DNA of 64,000 nucleotides from Nesterenkonia populi (lineage in GTDB: Bacteria > Actinomycetota > Actinomycetes > Actinomycetales > Micrococcaceae). Below, one piece after another: positions 18,032 through 26,676 of the stretch; the stretch's first letter is position 1; each line of letters opens with the position of its first letter. The notes below the pieces were generated by a model. That model had not been told where the DNA came from. It did not search any database and worked only from the letters and a program-made list of their open reading frames with translations. The position numbers and the translations under genes were made by a program. The stretch is from NCBI RefSeq assembly GCF_007994735.1, contig NZ_VOIL01000001.1, positions 1,116,001-1,180,000 of the forward strand. Direction: 5' to 3'.

Positions 18032-18985
18032 ATGACGCTGCGCAACTACGCTGACCACTACGGGGTCGAAGTGGATCCTAAGATCCGCTCCGAAGACGTG
18101 ACGATCGCATTCGCCTTCGATGCGGGATACCTTCCCCTGTTCCAAGTCGCCGCCTACAGCCTCGCACAGTCCAAGAACTTCCTGGACTCCGAGGTTGTCA
18201 TCTACACAGATGACCCAGTGGTCGCAGACGACCCGATGGTGAAGATCACTGCGGACCGGATCAGCATGCTCGAGGGTGAACGACGGGAGCGTCTCTACGG
18301 ATTGGCTGAGAATAGCATTCATCGAGAGGACCGTGCGCAGTGGAACAAGGGGACCTTCCTCAAATGGATGATGTTCGAAGAGCAGAACAACCCGACAGCG
18401 GTTTTCCTCGACGTTGACATGATCTTCCTCCGCAGCTTCGACGAAAAGCTGCTTCAAGCTGCCACCGCAGACTTCAACGCCGCGCCTCAATTCATGTACC
18501 GGCTCCTGAAGGATGAGGCAGGCGAACACCTGCCGCTCTCCCGGAAATGGGAAGTGATGAACGCCGCCCTCGCAGCGGACTACAGCGGTCGTCTAGCAAC
18601 CAACGTGAACAGCGGACTCATGGTGATCCGCGAGCCGATGCTTTCCCGCGCCTTCTTCGACGAAATCACGGCATTCGCCTCGCAAAGCCGCCGCACCAAT
18701 GAGCAGAGCCACTTCACGGCGTACTTCAAGAAGCACCCGGAGCGTCTCAAGATGATCTCCTACGCCTTCAACCATCAGGATGAGTACATCGGGGCCCTGC
18801 GTGATTGGGAGGCCATGAAGGAACTCATGGAGAAGATCTCCGTCATCCACTACGCCGGCAAGCCCAAACCATGGCACCGGCGGCTGAGCGACGTTCCGCG
18901 CCCAACAAGCAGCCTCTGGCATTGGCACGCCACTGCCTCCGGAGCAGATGTTCGCCCCCTCATGGGCGTTCCGGCAGTCTCCTGA
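18032..18985 (+). CDS. glycosyltransferase family 8-like protein
   Basis: 317 residues with the GT8 layout. VTIAFAFDAGYLPLFQVAAYSL opens the nucleotide-sugar fold, FLDVDMIFLRSF carries the DxD metal site, TNVNSGLMVI is the acceptor-side motif, and VIHYAGKPKPWHRR is the closing H-x-x-G-x-x-KPW signature. The start is preceded by AGGAAG. The donor is probably UDP-glucose or UDP-galactose by family, but this cannot be read from sequence. It runs in the same direction as the glycosyltransferase and the membrane protein upstream and the rhamnosyltransferase-like gene downstream. Confidence 0.83.
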   Translation: MTLRNYADHYGVEVDPKIRSEDVTIAFAFDAGYLPLFQVAAYSLAQSKNFLDSEVVIYTDDPVVADDPMVKITADRISMLEGERRERLYGLAENSIHREDRAQWNKGTFLKWMMFEEQNNPTAVFLDVDMIFLRSFDEKLLQAATADFNAAPQFMYRLLKDEAGEHLPLSRKWEVMNAALAADYSGRLATNVNSGLMVIREPMLSRAFFDEITAFASQSRRTNEQSHFTAYFKKHPERLKMISYAFNHQDEYIGALRDWEAMKELMEKISVIHYAGKPKPWHRRLSDVPRPTSSLWHWHATASGADVRPLMGVPAVS

Positions 18986-19067
18986 ACGTCGTTTCAGGGC
19001 ACATTTGGTTCAATGCCCGGGCACAAGTCACGTGCACCATAGGCACGAAACCTGACGAGGAGAATGG

Positions 19068-20321
19068 ATGCTATTTGTAGGACACACCCGCTTCAGCGTG
19101 TACTCGTTCGAGTCCGCCGGATTCGCCGCTACACGTCAAGAAGCAGACGAAGATGCTTATCGGAACTGGCTCTACGCTGACGACCGGCTCCGCCCGAGGG
19201 CCAAGATCTTCATCGAAGAGTCGTTGCCCCAAATCGCGCAGGCGGCAGGCGGACATCACAACGTGGTGCACGTCGTCTGCTACTCGCCAGGCCTGCCGGA
19301 GATCTACAAAGATGAGCTCCGCAAGGCTGCCGAGACCTATCCTTTTCTTCGACTCCATGAGACATCGGAGCAGGTCGGAGGCTTTGCCCCGCCGCTTGGG
19401 GCACTACGAGAAGCAACAGGGTGGAAAGCTGACAGCCGGCAGAGAATCGGGATCTACCGTCTTGACGATGATGACCTCGTCGCAACGGACTACTTTGACC
19501 GGATGGCCTCTTACGCGCGCCGGGCAGAACCAGGATGGAAGATCTCACTCGGCCTCGGCTACACTGCGTTGCGCTCCGAGGGAGAATACTATTTCCCCCG
19601 TCTCGACCACCAAGCAATGGCCAGTGTGGGGCTGATGTCAATCGTGGATCTCGACGAACAAGGCGAACTGCAAGGTCTGGTCAGCAGGCCGCACCACCTC
19701 AGCGACACAGGAAACCCGGTTATCCTCGACTCCACCATCCCCGGCTTCTTCCGCACCCGGCACGTGGGGCAGGACAACATCATCGACAAATGGCAGGGCA
19801 AAGACTTCCTCGCAACTGCTGTCGCACAGATTCGTGACTGGCCGGAGGCCTCGGCCGAAGAAGTGCTCAGCCGGTTCCCCGCAATGGCAGGAAGGCTGAA
19901 CGAATCACTGAGCAAGGCCGAACAGGGCATCGAACTTCTTCGGGAGCCCATCAAAGTCGGGTCTGCCACGGTAGGCTTCCACACCCCCTACCGGGAAGGC
20001 AGCGTCATCGCTCTTGATCTGGACGGTGAAGTCACTCGTGAGCAGTTCTCTGTACGGTATAAGCTCCACAACCAGGATGGCTCCCGCGTCGACAAGGACG
20101 AGATCAAAGATTTCTTCGCCTCGCAGCGGATCAAGCACAACAACTACGGTTTCCACCAAGCTGTCTCCCACAACGAAGATGGCCCCGTGAAACACCTCAT
20201 CGTTCGTTGCCCCGAAGGTGTAGAGCTGGCGGGCTTCGACCTCTTCACCAAGACGGACGAAGAAGCAGTGAAGGTCAACCAAGTCACGGTTTACCCAGCA
20301 CTGAGTCCCGCCGCCGATTAG
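19068..20321 (+). CDS. putative rhamnosyltransferase-family glycosyltransferase
   Basis: 417 residues. The N-terminal part starts HTRFSVYSFES and contains RIGIYRLDDDDLVATDYFDRM, the DxDD-type metal motif and context seen in the putative rhamnosyltransferase family (DUF3118). It lacks a signal peptide. The C-terminal about 130 residues form a separate beta-rich-looking region with no clear family. The start has GAGGAG 5 nt upstream. The 3' end overlaps the convergent gene by 4 bp. Confidence 0.72.
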   Translation: MLFVGHTRFSVYSFESAGFAATRQEADEDAYRNWLYADDRLRPRAKIFIEESLPQIAQAAGGHHNVVHVVCYSPGLPEIYKDELRKAAETYPFLRLHETSEQVGGFAPPLGALREATGWKADSRQRIGIYRLDDDDLVATDYFDRMASYARRAEPGWKISLGLGYTALRSEGEYYFPRLDHQAMASVGLMSIVDLDEQGELQGLVSRPHHLSDTGNPVILDSTIPGFFRTRHVGQDNIIDKWQGKDFLATAVAQIRDWPEASAEEVLSRFPAMAGRLNESLSKAEQGIELLREPIKVGSATVGFHTPYREGSVIALDLDGEVTREQFSVRYKLHNQDGSRVDKDEIKDFFASQRIKHNNYGFHQAVSHNEDGPVKHLIVRCPEGVELAGFDLFTKTDEEAVKVNQVTVYPALSPAAD

Positions 20322-22201
20322 GTCATTTCGGCGCTGGAATTTCTATTAGGGGAGGTCACAAAACTAAGAATCGTCTCAAACACTTCACGAGTCTCCCCGG
20401 CACGATGACCGCCACCATGCGTGAATTCGTAAGTCGTCAGCTTGTCCTCGGCAGACTGTCCAGAGACGAAGTCGATGAACGGCAGATAGTGCTTCTGATA
20501 ATGGTGCTCGTCCGCAAGGTTCTGCAGAACCATCAGACGACCAGCATTCTTCAGCACCTCAGGACGATGCACGCTGAACCTTCCAGACTCCGACGGAGAG
20601 AGCTCCGAGAACGAGTCCTGTCCATACAGAGTTTTGGCGACCCTGTTGATCTTCCACCCCTGATGGTTGGGAAGGTGGGTCTGCGGATTGATTGCGATAT
20701 GTGTGGCACCAGTAAAGAACTGTGCACTGCGCAATGACGCGAACCCGCCGGCGCTGGAACCGTACGTGACAATATGCTGTGGTTCAATGTCCAGACGCTC
20801 GGCAAACTGCGAAGCGAACTCACTGATGACCTCAAGATAGTCACGCTCACTATCGCCCGCGTAGTAGCCGATAGGAAGCGTCGCGTCTTTGTGAAGACCC
20901 GGGTCTGAGAAGAACAGGCAATGACCCGGGAAGCGGTCAGCCCAGCTCCAGCGCTGGAACAGCGGGGGAGTTACATGGTTACGATCTGCATACCCAGAGA
21001 ACAGTACGAACAGGCGGGAAGCTCCCTCCTTGGGAACGAAGAGGAAATCGTGCTGGGCGCCTGCTATGCGGACCGAGTACTTAGCCGGGGAGGCCGGCTC
21101 AAATTCGTCCTTACCAGGCCATACCAGATGAGGGACATCCAGCTTCGGCTTCTTCCGCGCTGCCTCCTCGTCCTCTTCAGCCTTGAGCTGTCGGGCACCC
21201 TCCAACTGGTTAGCAAGCTTCAGCCGTTCGAGCGGCCCCTGCGGACGTTCCTCCGTGAAGTCGGCAAAGCCTGGCAACGACTGGGCGAACTCCAGCCAGA
21301 TATCTCTTAGGAAGGGTGCCAGAGGTTGGTTCGAACTGATCGCTTTACGAAGATGTGAGAACTTGACCGGCTCCCATGGTTTCGGGCTGCTTCCGAGCTG
21401 AAGGATCTCGACATCCTGCTTCGGCTGAAAATGCCGCTGATGCTTCTCAGCGCGGAACCCCATGGAGCGGGGAAGCGTGCGATGAGCTTCTCCGAAGGAG
21501 TTCGACACCGCAGCAAGAGATATCCGGTCTCTCCCTCGCGCTTTGGGGGCTGCCTCTCTCACCACGCTCAGTGTGGCTACTAATTCCTTCGGGAAGTCAG
21601 TGGCACGAAGCTGCTCGTTATCGAAGAAGGCGACGGAAAGGTCGATCTTGTCTTGCAGTGGGAGGGCATGGCCCGCAAGCTGGCTCAGCATCTTGGCTTC
21701 TGCAGAAGTGACCTTGTAGCCGTTTTTTGTGCGGCCGAACGCAATAGCAGTGTTCTGATCAACTGCCTCGTCGAAGGAATGAAGGGCGGAGAGAACAAGG
21801 ACATCGTGGCTGAGCTTCAATGAATAGCGGTGTCCCTGCTCAGCAAAAAGTGGGGGGAGCAGCCACGGTGCGAGGTCGCGAGTTTCAGGGTCCTGATATT
21901 CCTGCAGCTGAGTCAGGTCATAAAGTTCGATGGAATCGCTGCTTCTGATGAGCTCAAGCTCTTGATGGGAGATGGCTGAAGGGTCAGCGGCAATGACTGC
22001 GCGGAAGCATCCTGGATGGTGATGCTGGAGGCTTCTGAGCGCCACAGTAGCCGGAAAGATCTCTCCAGAAGAAGCAGGAATGTAGGCGACATGAGTCTGC
22101 GCGGCCCTGTTTGAAGAAGTGCGTGAGCGTTGGAGTGCGAGTCGCGCGTTCCGAATACGGTTCAGCACAGTGTCCTTAAATCCGGTACAGAGGAACATCA
22201 T
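20318..22201 (-). CDS. fusion of GT8-like domain and alpha/beta-hydrolase-like domain
   Basis: 627 residues. Residues about 35-300 look like a nucleotide-sugar transferase: HVAYIPASSGEIFPATVALRSL, YSLKLSHDVLVLSAL, DLSVAFFDNEQL and a late SSPKPW that resembles the GT8 closing motif. Residues about 375-620 have an alpha/beta-hydrolase pattern with the nucleophile elbow YGSSAGG and a late THGGGH histidine. The hydrolase could act on polymer acyl groups. Orientation is opposite to its neighbours; it is divergent from the ATP-grasp gene. Confidence 0.68.
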   Translation of the reverse strand: MMFLCTGFKDTVLNRIRNARLALQRSRTSSNRAAQTHVAYIPASSGEIFPATVALRSLQHHHPGCFRAVIAADPSAISHQELELIRSSDSIELYDLTQLQEYQDPETRDLAPWLLPPLFAEQGHRYSLKLSHDVLVLSALHSFDEAVDQNTAIAFGRTKNGYKVTSAEAKMLSQLAGHALPLQDKIDLSVAFFDNEQLRATDFPKELVATLSVVREAAPKARGRDRISLAAVSNSFGEAHRTLPRSMGFRAEKHQRHFQPKQDVEILQLGSSPKPWEPVKFSHLRKAISSNQPLAPFLRDIWLEFAQSLPGFADFTEERPQGPLERLKLANQLEGARQLKAEEDEEAARKKPKLDVPHLVWPGKDEFEPASPAKYSVRIAGAQHDFLFVPKEGASRLFVLFSGYADRNHVTPPLFQRWSWADRFPGHCLFFSDPGLHKDATLPIGYYAGDSERDYLEVISEFASQFAERLDIEPQHIVTYGSSAGGFASLRSAQFFTGATHIAINPQTHLPNHQGWKINRVAKTLYGQDSFSELSPSESGRFSVHRPEVLKNAGRLMVLQNLADEHHYQKHYLPFIDFVSGQSAEDKLTTYEFTHGGGHRAGETREVFETILSFVTSPNRNSSAEMT

Positions 22202-22265
22202 TCTGTTCGAGTGAAGCGCCCGCCAGTTTACCCAGATAACAGCGTGCGGCGCTTAAGCTGGCGCC

Positions 22266-23177
22266 ATGCACAATGAGGGTCGAAACCCATCCCCGGACAC
22301 CGGACTTCATACCGATGCGCGTTCGAATGCCGTCCATCGTTATGTTGAGCAGGTTCTCCTGCCGGGCAATGTCGAACCCAACATCTGGGATCCGGAAGAT
22401 GTGGTCGACCATAGACGTGCACTCGTCACGGACGCGAGGAAACGACGTCGCATCACGCCCACAAAGGTCGTCACCAGCTACGTTTTTCATAGCGGCGGCA
22501 AACAGATAGGAGGGATAGACGGCTTCTACACAACCCTCGGGAGCGCCCAGGCACGACAGGCAGTCGCCAGTCCTGAAGTCCACCGAGGATACCTGCAAGC
22601 TGCAGGCATTAAGGAGCTTGCTGACGATGATTCAGCAGCTCGGGCTGGCGACAAGCTGTTGGTGCGTTTCTATGTCGTTGCAGAGCAGGTCGTCGCAGCC
22701 GTCGTTAAGCTTCCGTTCTTCGTCGTTGGGGACGGGAAGCAGGCGCTTGTGCAGCTAGCAGAGGCCGAAGCCGAACGCCGCAGCAAGTGCGGATACCTTC
22801 GCTCAGTGACGCCGGAAGTGGACGAGACCAGGGTGACTGCTGATGCTCTCACTGAAAGTACCGTGCTGCCCCACGGGCAAGCCCAGTTGTTGTCAGGGGA
22901 AATTTCGATCAAAGGCGGAGCCGTCGCAGCAGACGTCCTGGGGCTACTGGACGTAGACGTGAGGAACCTGGCAGTGGACGCGATGTGGGCCTTCCCAGGC
23001 TTGGCCGCTGCCGGTGTTGATATCCTGCTGCCAGATATTCGGAGTAGAGAGAACGCGCAGGTGCTTGGAGTGGTGCCGGACGCCGATACTACCGAATTTC
23101 GTTATCCCGCCTATGGCCAGTACCGCCGGTGCAGTCTTGCAATCCTTGACCACATGCTTGACCTGGCTAAAAGGTGA
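22266..23177 (+). CDS. ATP-grasp-domain protein
   Basis: 303 residues. The middle contains the ATP-grasp pattern LLVRFYVVAEQVVAAVVKLPFFVVGDGKQALVQLAE (the family's VVGDGxxSLxEL turn), and the end has the catalytic-core features WAFPGLAAAGVDILLPDI. Proteins like this join an amino acid or peptide to a carboxylate, and occur near capsule or peptidoglycan genes. A TAAGCT hexamer (22254-22259) lies 6 nt before the ATG, so the transcript is probably leaderless. The first about 100 residues are less conserved. The substrate is unknown. Confidence 0.68.
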   Translation: MHNEGRNPSPDTGLHTDARSNAVHRYVEQVLLPGNVEPNIWDPEDVVDHRRALVTDARKRRRITPTKVVTSYVFHSGGKQIGGIDGFYTTLGSAQARQAVASPEVHRGYLQAAGIKELADDDSAARAGDKLLVRFYVVAEQVVAAVVKLPFFVVGDGKQALVQLAEAEAERRSKCGYLRSVTPEVDETRVTADALTESTVLPHGQAQLLSGEISIKGGAVAADVLGLLDVDVRNLAVDAMWAFPGLAAAGVDILLPDIRSRENAQVLGVVPDADTTEFRYPAYGQYRRCSLAILDHMLDLAKR

Positions 23178-23182
23178 GCCTG

Positions 23183-23599
23183 CTACTTCTCAACCGTGAT
23201 GGTGAGAGATTCTGAGTGGTCGCCGCCGAACATGCGGGTGGAACCGGATTCTTCGGAGTCTCCGTCCACCACTTCGAAGTCATCCTCCGTGGGATAAGCC
23301 CTCACGGTGTAGCTGTCGCCGGTTTCTTCGACGGTAACCATCACAGTCTCCTCAGCTCTCCAACTTGTAGCAACGACCACCTGGCACGAATAGTCGAAAT
23401 CGTCGTCGTCAGTCTCTTCGCAATCAGCTGAGTCGGGTAAACGGTACTGCACCACGTCGCCCCACTGCTCACGCATCTGGTCACGAATATCGCCGCGCTC
23501 TCCAGTGAGAGCATCCTCCGCCGTACCGGCGTTCGAGACACTGCATCCGGTAAGGGCGACAAAGCTGGCCAGAGCAACGGCGGGAAGCGACTTCTTCAT
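23183..23599 (-). CDS. lipoprotein, unknown function
   Basis: 138 residues. It has a type II signal peptide: basic MKKS, a hydrophobic stretch and lipobox LTGC with Cys19 as the lipidated residue. The mature part is acidic (DDDDFDYSC) with two further cysteines that may pair. No enzyme motif is seen. It is convergent with the ATP-grasp gene (gap of 5 bp). Function unknown. Confidence 0.75.
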   Translation of the reverse strand: MKKSLPAVALASFVALTGCSVSNAGTAEDALTGERGDIRDQMREQWGDVVQYRLPDSADCEETDDDDFDYSCQVVVATSWRAEETVMVTVEETGDSYTVRAYPTEDDFEVVDGDSEESGSTRMFGGDHSESLTITVEK

Positions 23600-23647
23600 G
23601 TGGATCCTTCCGGAGGAGCATCTCGGTGGTTCTTACGATAAACGGAA

Positions 23648-24030
23648 CTACAGGGATGGTTCCCGTGAACACGCGTGCGCAGTGGTTTGATCGGGTGAGC
23701 CGCTGAGGCGCCCTGGGTTTCGTTCCGTGGTTAGGCGGGCGCGGGCGTGGTCATCTTGGGGGGAAGTATAGGCCGCTTTTACTTCGGCTGGGGTGCGGCA
23801 GTCGAGAGCTTCATGGAGCCGTTTTGTGTTCCACCAGTTGACCCAGTCCAAGGTGGCGATCTCGACCACGGTGGCCGAGGGCCAGGTGCGGCGTCGGTGA
23901 ATGAGCTCGGCTTTGTAGAGACCGTTGGCCGTCTCGGCCAGGGAGTTGTCGTAGCTGTCCCCGACTGATCCGACCGAGGCTTGGACTCCGGCGATGATCA
24001 GCGCGTCGGAGTAGGTCATCGAGATGTAGT
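23648..24030 (-). pseudogene. IS3-family transposase, C-terminal fragment
   Basis: Only the end of an OrfB-type DDE transposase remains. It keeps SMTYSDALIIAG, GSVGDSYDNSLAE (last catalytic acidic residue) and the closing WVNWWNTKRLHEALDCRTPAEV. About two thirds of the protein is missing on the 24030 side, where the sequence changes to an IS30-like piece. A TGAGCC terminal sequence near 23696 may mark the IS3 end, so translation would read on past the element. Confidence 0.85.
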
Positions 24031-24078
24031 TATCGGATCCAACTGGTCATCGCAACATCTACTCAGAGAGGTGTTGTT

Positions 24079-24222
24079 ATGGGACGGCCGAAGGGATACA
24101 GGACCTTCTACACCGGGCGCCCGGTCCCCGGAACATCCGGGAGTGTGGCGGCAGCAGCGGTTCTGGGAAGCGGTCGCCAGAGGCTGCAGTAACTACGCTG
24201 CGGCCGATGATGCGGGTGACCT
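24079..24222 (+). pseudogene. IS30-type transposase, N-terminal fragment with frameshift
   Basis: An ATG at 24079 starts MGRPKGYRTFYTGRP in one frame, and the continuation (PEHPGVWRQQRFWEAVARG, CSNYAAADDAG) is in another, so a shift lies near 24122. This matches the start of a group of actinobacterial IS30 transposases. The preceding 24050-24078 bases contain an inverted repeat (CAACATCT / AGGTGTTG) that may be the element's end. The catalytic part is missing. Confidence 0.7.
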
Positions 24223-24700
24223 GCCGTACTCTCTGTCACCCTATCCCTGCACCAGCCGCGAGCCTTCAAAGCTCGTCATCGAACTCATCTTTGATTCTAA
24301 AGGGTTAACCCCGCCTACAAAATACCTCCGTGGGATTCCAGTCAGTGAGCGCCAGGCTCGTGCTCCTCGCCCCTCCCATTCGCTGATGCGATGCTCTTCA
24401 GCATTTTCCCTACCGGGTCCACAGGCTTGGATATCGGGTTCCGTCCGGTGGTCGGCGCAGCGGCACTGATGATCGCCTTCCTCCACCGCGAATCGCCGCC
24501 AAGACCGGGCCGTCCGGTAACGCGGGTCAGTCAGGCGTTGGGGACGGCCGGCGTCGCCTCTAAGAACTGCTGATCTTGGGATCACCCTGCGTGCGGAGCA
24601 GCTGGATGCGGACAAGGCCGCAGTCAGCTGCTCTCGTAGGAGCTCTGGCATACTGGCGCCTGAATTACTGGAGCGCACTCAGACTGAGGGACAACTCACC
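24223..24700. other. unassigned spacer between IS remnants and the CMP-sugar synthetase gene
   Basis: About 480 bp with no gene I can support. Open frames exist on both strands but none has recognisable motifs or a convincing start signal. It probably holds decayed insertion DNA plus the leader of the following gene (GAGGGAC is 9-15 bp before its ATG). Confidence 0.5.
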
Positions 24701-25435
24701 ATGCTCGACGAACTCGTCATCATCCCTGCCCGCTATCGGTCATCTCGCCTGCCCGGCAAGCCCCTGGTGGACCTCGTGGGCAAGCCGATGATCATCCGGA
24801 CCGCCGAGCGGTGCTTCGAAGTCACGGACCGGGAACACGTCGTCGTCGCCACCGATGACGAACGGATCGCTGAAGCTTGCCACGAGCACGGCGTAGGGTA
24901 CGAAATGACCAGCCTCGACCACCTCACCGGCGGCGATCGGGTCGCAGAAGTCGCCGCGCGGATCCCAGCGAAGACCTACATCAACGTTCAAGGTGATGAG
25001 CCCGTCTTCAACCCCGAAGACCTCCGCATCATCGTCGACGCCGCACGAGCCGACCGAACCAAGACTTACATCGGCTACTGCGACATGGACGAGGAGCAGT
25101 GGAAAGACTCCAAATACATCAAGCTGCTCTTCGGCCAGAACAAGCAGCTGCTCTACATCGGCCGCGCCCCCGTGCCCCACGGTCACACCGGCGAATTCCA
25201 GGTCGGCTACCGGCAAGTCTGCGTCTACGCCTACCCGCTCGAAGTCCTCCAAGCGTTCGCGGCCCCCGGCAAGAAGACCCCCCTGGAGGAGATCGAAGAC
25301 AACGAAGTGATGCGGTTCCTCGAACTCGGTCTGCCCGTCGAAGTCCTCGAAATGTCAGACGACTCCATGCCCGTAGACCGCCCAGGCGATGTCCCCCTGG
25401 TTATTGCCCGGCTTCACGAACTCGGACTCGCCTAA
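24701..25435 (+). CDS. kdsB: KdsB-type CMP-ulosonate cytidylyltransferase (CMP-Kdo synthetase-like)
   Basis: 244 residues, normal length for KdsB. It has the nucleotide-binding IIPARYRSSRLPGKPL, VVVATDD, DHLTGGDRVAEV and NVQGDEPVF blocks, plus PLEEIEDNEVMRFLELG, as in the 3-deoxy-manno-octulosonate cytidylyltransferases. It transfers CMP from CTP to a keto-acid sugar. True Kdo is a Gram-negative sugar, so in an actinobacterium the substrate may instead be another ulosonic acid such as Kdn. No kdsA, kdsD or neuA is seen nearby; the NeuB fusion is the only synthase. Confidence 0.87.
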   Translation: MLDELVIIPARYRSSRLPGKPLVDLVGKPMIIRTAERCFEVTDREHVVVATDDERIAEACHEHGVGYEMTSLDHLTGGDRVAEVAARIPAKTYINVQGDEPVFNPEDLRIIVDAARADRTKTYIGYCDMDEEQWKDSKYIKLLFGQNKQLLYIGRAPVPHGHTGEFQVGYRQVCVYAYPLEVLQAFAAPGKKTPLEEIEDNEVMRFLELGLPVEVLEMSDDSMPVDRPGDVPLVIARLHELGLA

Positions 25436-25446
25436 CGCCGCGTGCA

Positions 25447-26598
25447 TCACCCTGCGGTGCCGACCGCCTTCGCGCGGGCCAGCTCACGCACCTCCAGGGC
25501 GGTGGCCTGAATCTGCTGGGCGTCATCGCTATGCAACGCGTCCAGCATGAGGTGGGCCTCCTCCGTCAGTCCCGACGCCGAGGCCTCCACCCCGTAGAGG
25601 ACGCTCATGTACTGGGCATGCTGCGCAAGCTCCACCACCTTCGCCGGGTCCTGCTTGCGCAGCATCAGTGCCGGCAACTGGTTCTTCAGGAAACGGTTCC
25701 AATAATGCACACGCATCCGGCCCGCCAGCTTGCCCACCTCACCGGCCCGGCCACGCGCCAGGGCCAGGTTCCCGAACACGTCATGCAGGAACCGCAGCTG
25801 CTGAACCGCCGTGATCTCCGCCCGAGAAATATGCCCGCGGCGCGCACTGCCCTCCACCTCCGAAGGCTCATCCGGCTCCAACGTGATGAAGTAGCAGTCC
25901 ACATCATTCACCCGGGCCGTCCGCCGCGCATACAAGAACGCCGCCACCATGAACGGGTGGTCATTGCAGTAGATCAGCTCCTCATTGAACCGGTACGGCA
26001 ACGCTCGCAGAAACTCACTCCGGAACAGCTTCTGCACATGCAGACTGTTCAACCACCCCGAGTGATACTTGCCGGCTCGGGAACCCTCAGCGTCCCGAAT
26101 ATTCGGTGCCGGACGATTCACCCCCACATACCGGCCCGTCACCACATCCGCCCGGTGCCGCTCCGCCTCCCGTGTCAGCGCCGCCAGCGCCTCCGGACCC
26201 AGGTAATCATCACCGTCCATCAAGAACACGAACTCCCCGCGCGCCCGTTCAATCACCAGATTCCGGCCACGCGACGGGCTGCCCGTATTCCCCTGAGCAT
26301 GGACCTCAAAACCAGCCCACGCCGCCCTCTGCGCATAAGACGAGGCGATCTCCACCGTCGAGTCCGTCGAACCATCGTCGACCACGATCACCTCAACCCG
26401 CTCAGCCCCCAACGACTGCTCCACCACACTCTCCAGACAACGGGCGATCCTGTCGCCTTCGTTATGGCTGGTGACACCCACGGTCACCAAGGGTCGCTTC
26501 CGCGGGTAGGCCAAGAAGGACCTTCGCACCTTCGAGGAACGGCTGTGCGCGCGGCGACGCAAACGACGCAGAGATCGTTGGTTCAGGATCACACTCAT
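25447..26598 (-). CDS. family 2 glycosyltransferase
   Basis: 383 residues. A basic start is followed by a GT2 domain: VTVGVTSHNEGDRIARCLESVV, VIVVDDGSTDST, NTGSPSRGRNLVIERARGEF and the metal motif FLMDGDDYLG. The C-terminal half is helical and resembles the tail of actinobacterial wall-polymer glycosyltransferases. Convergent with kdsB (11-bp gap) and divergent from the first TPR protein. Confidence 0.87.
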   Translation of the reverse strand: MSVILNQRSLRRLRRRAHSRSSKVRRSFLAYPRKRPLVTVGVTSHNEGDRIARCLESVVEQSLGAERVEVIVVDDGSTDSTVEIASSYAQRAAWAGFEVHAQGNTGSPSRGRNLVIERARGEFVFLMDGDDYLGPEALAALTREAERHRADVVTGRYVGVNRPAPNIRDAEGSRAGKYHSGWLNSLHVQKLFRSEFLRALPYRFNEELIYCNDHPFMVAAFLYARRTARVNDVDCYFITLEPDEPSEVEGSARRGHISRAEITAVQQLRFLHDVFGNLALARGRAGEVGKLAGRMRVHYWNRFLKNQLPALMLRKQDPAKVVELAQHAQYMSVLYGVEASASGLTEEAHLMLDALHSDDAQQIQATALEVRELARAKAVGTAG

Positions 26599-26676
26599 CG
26601 AGCACTATCCTGCCAGGCCAAGCACACGCTGCGGCTTCTGAACCCGACCCGTACTCGCCCACTAGACTCAGCGACG

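Noticed and set aside
22176..22598. Possible minus-strand gene at the start of the ATP-grasp gene
   Set aside because: The plus-strand frame carries ATP-grasp motifs and a promoter-like hexamer; the minus frame has none.
24241..24678. 145-residue minus-strand reading frame
   Set aside because: No recognisable domain, no ribosome site, and located in a decayed IS region.
25099..26676. A 1187-residue reading frame that covers the CMP-sugar synthetase end and the GT2 gene
   Set aside because: Its first 526 codons give an Arg/His/Pro-rich sequence antisense to the real GT2 gene; the genuine start is the ATG at 26677 after TAGACT.
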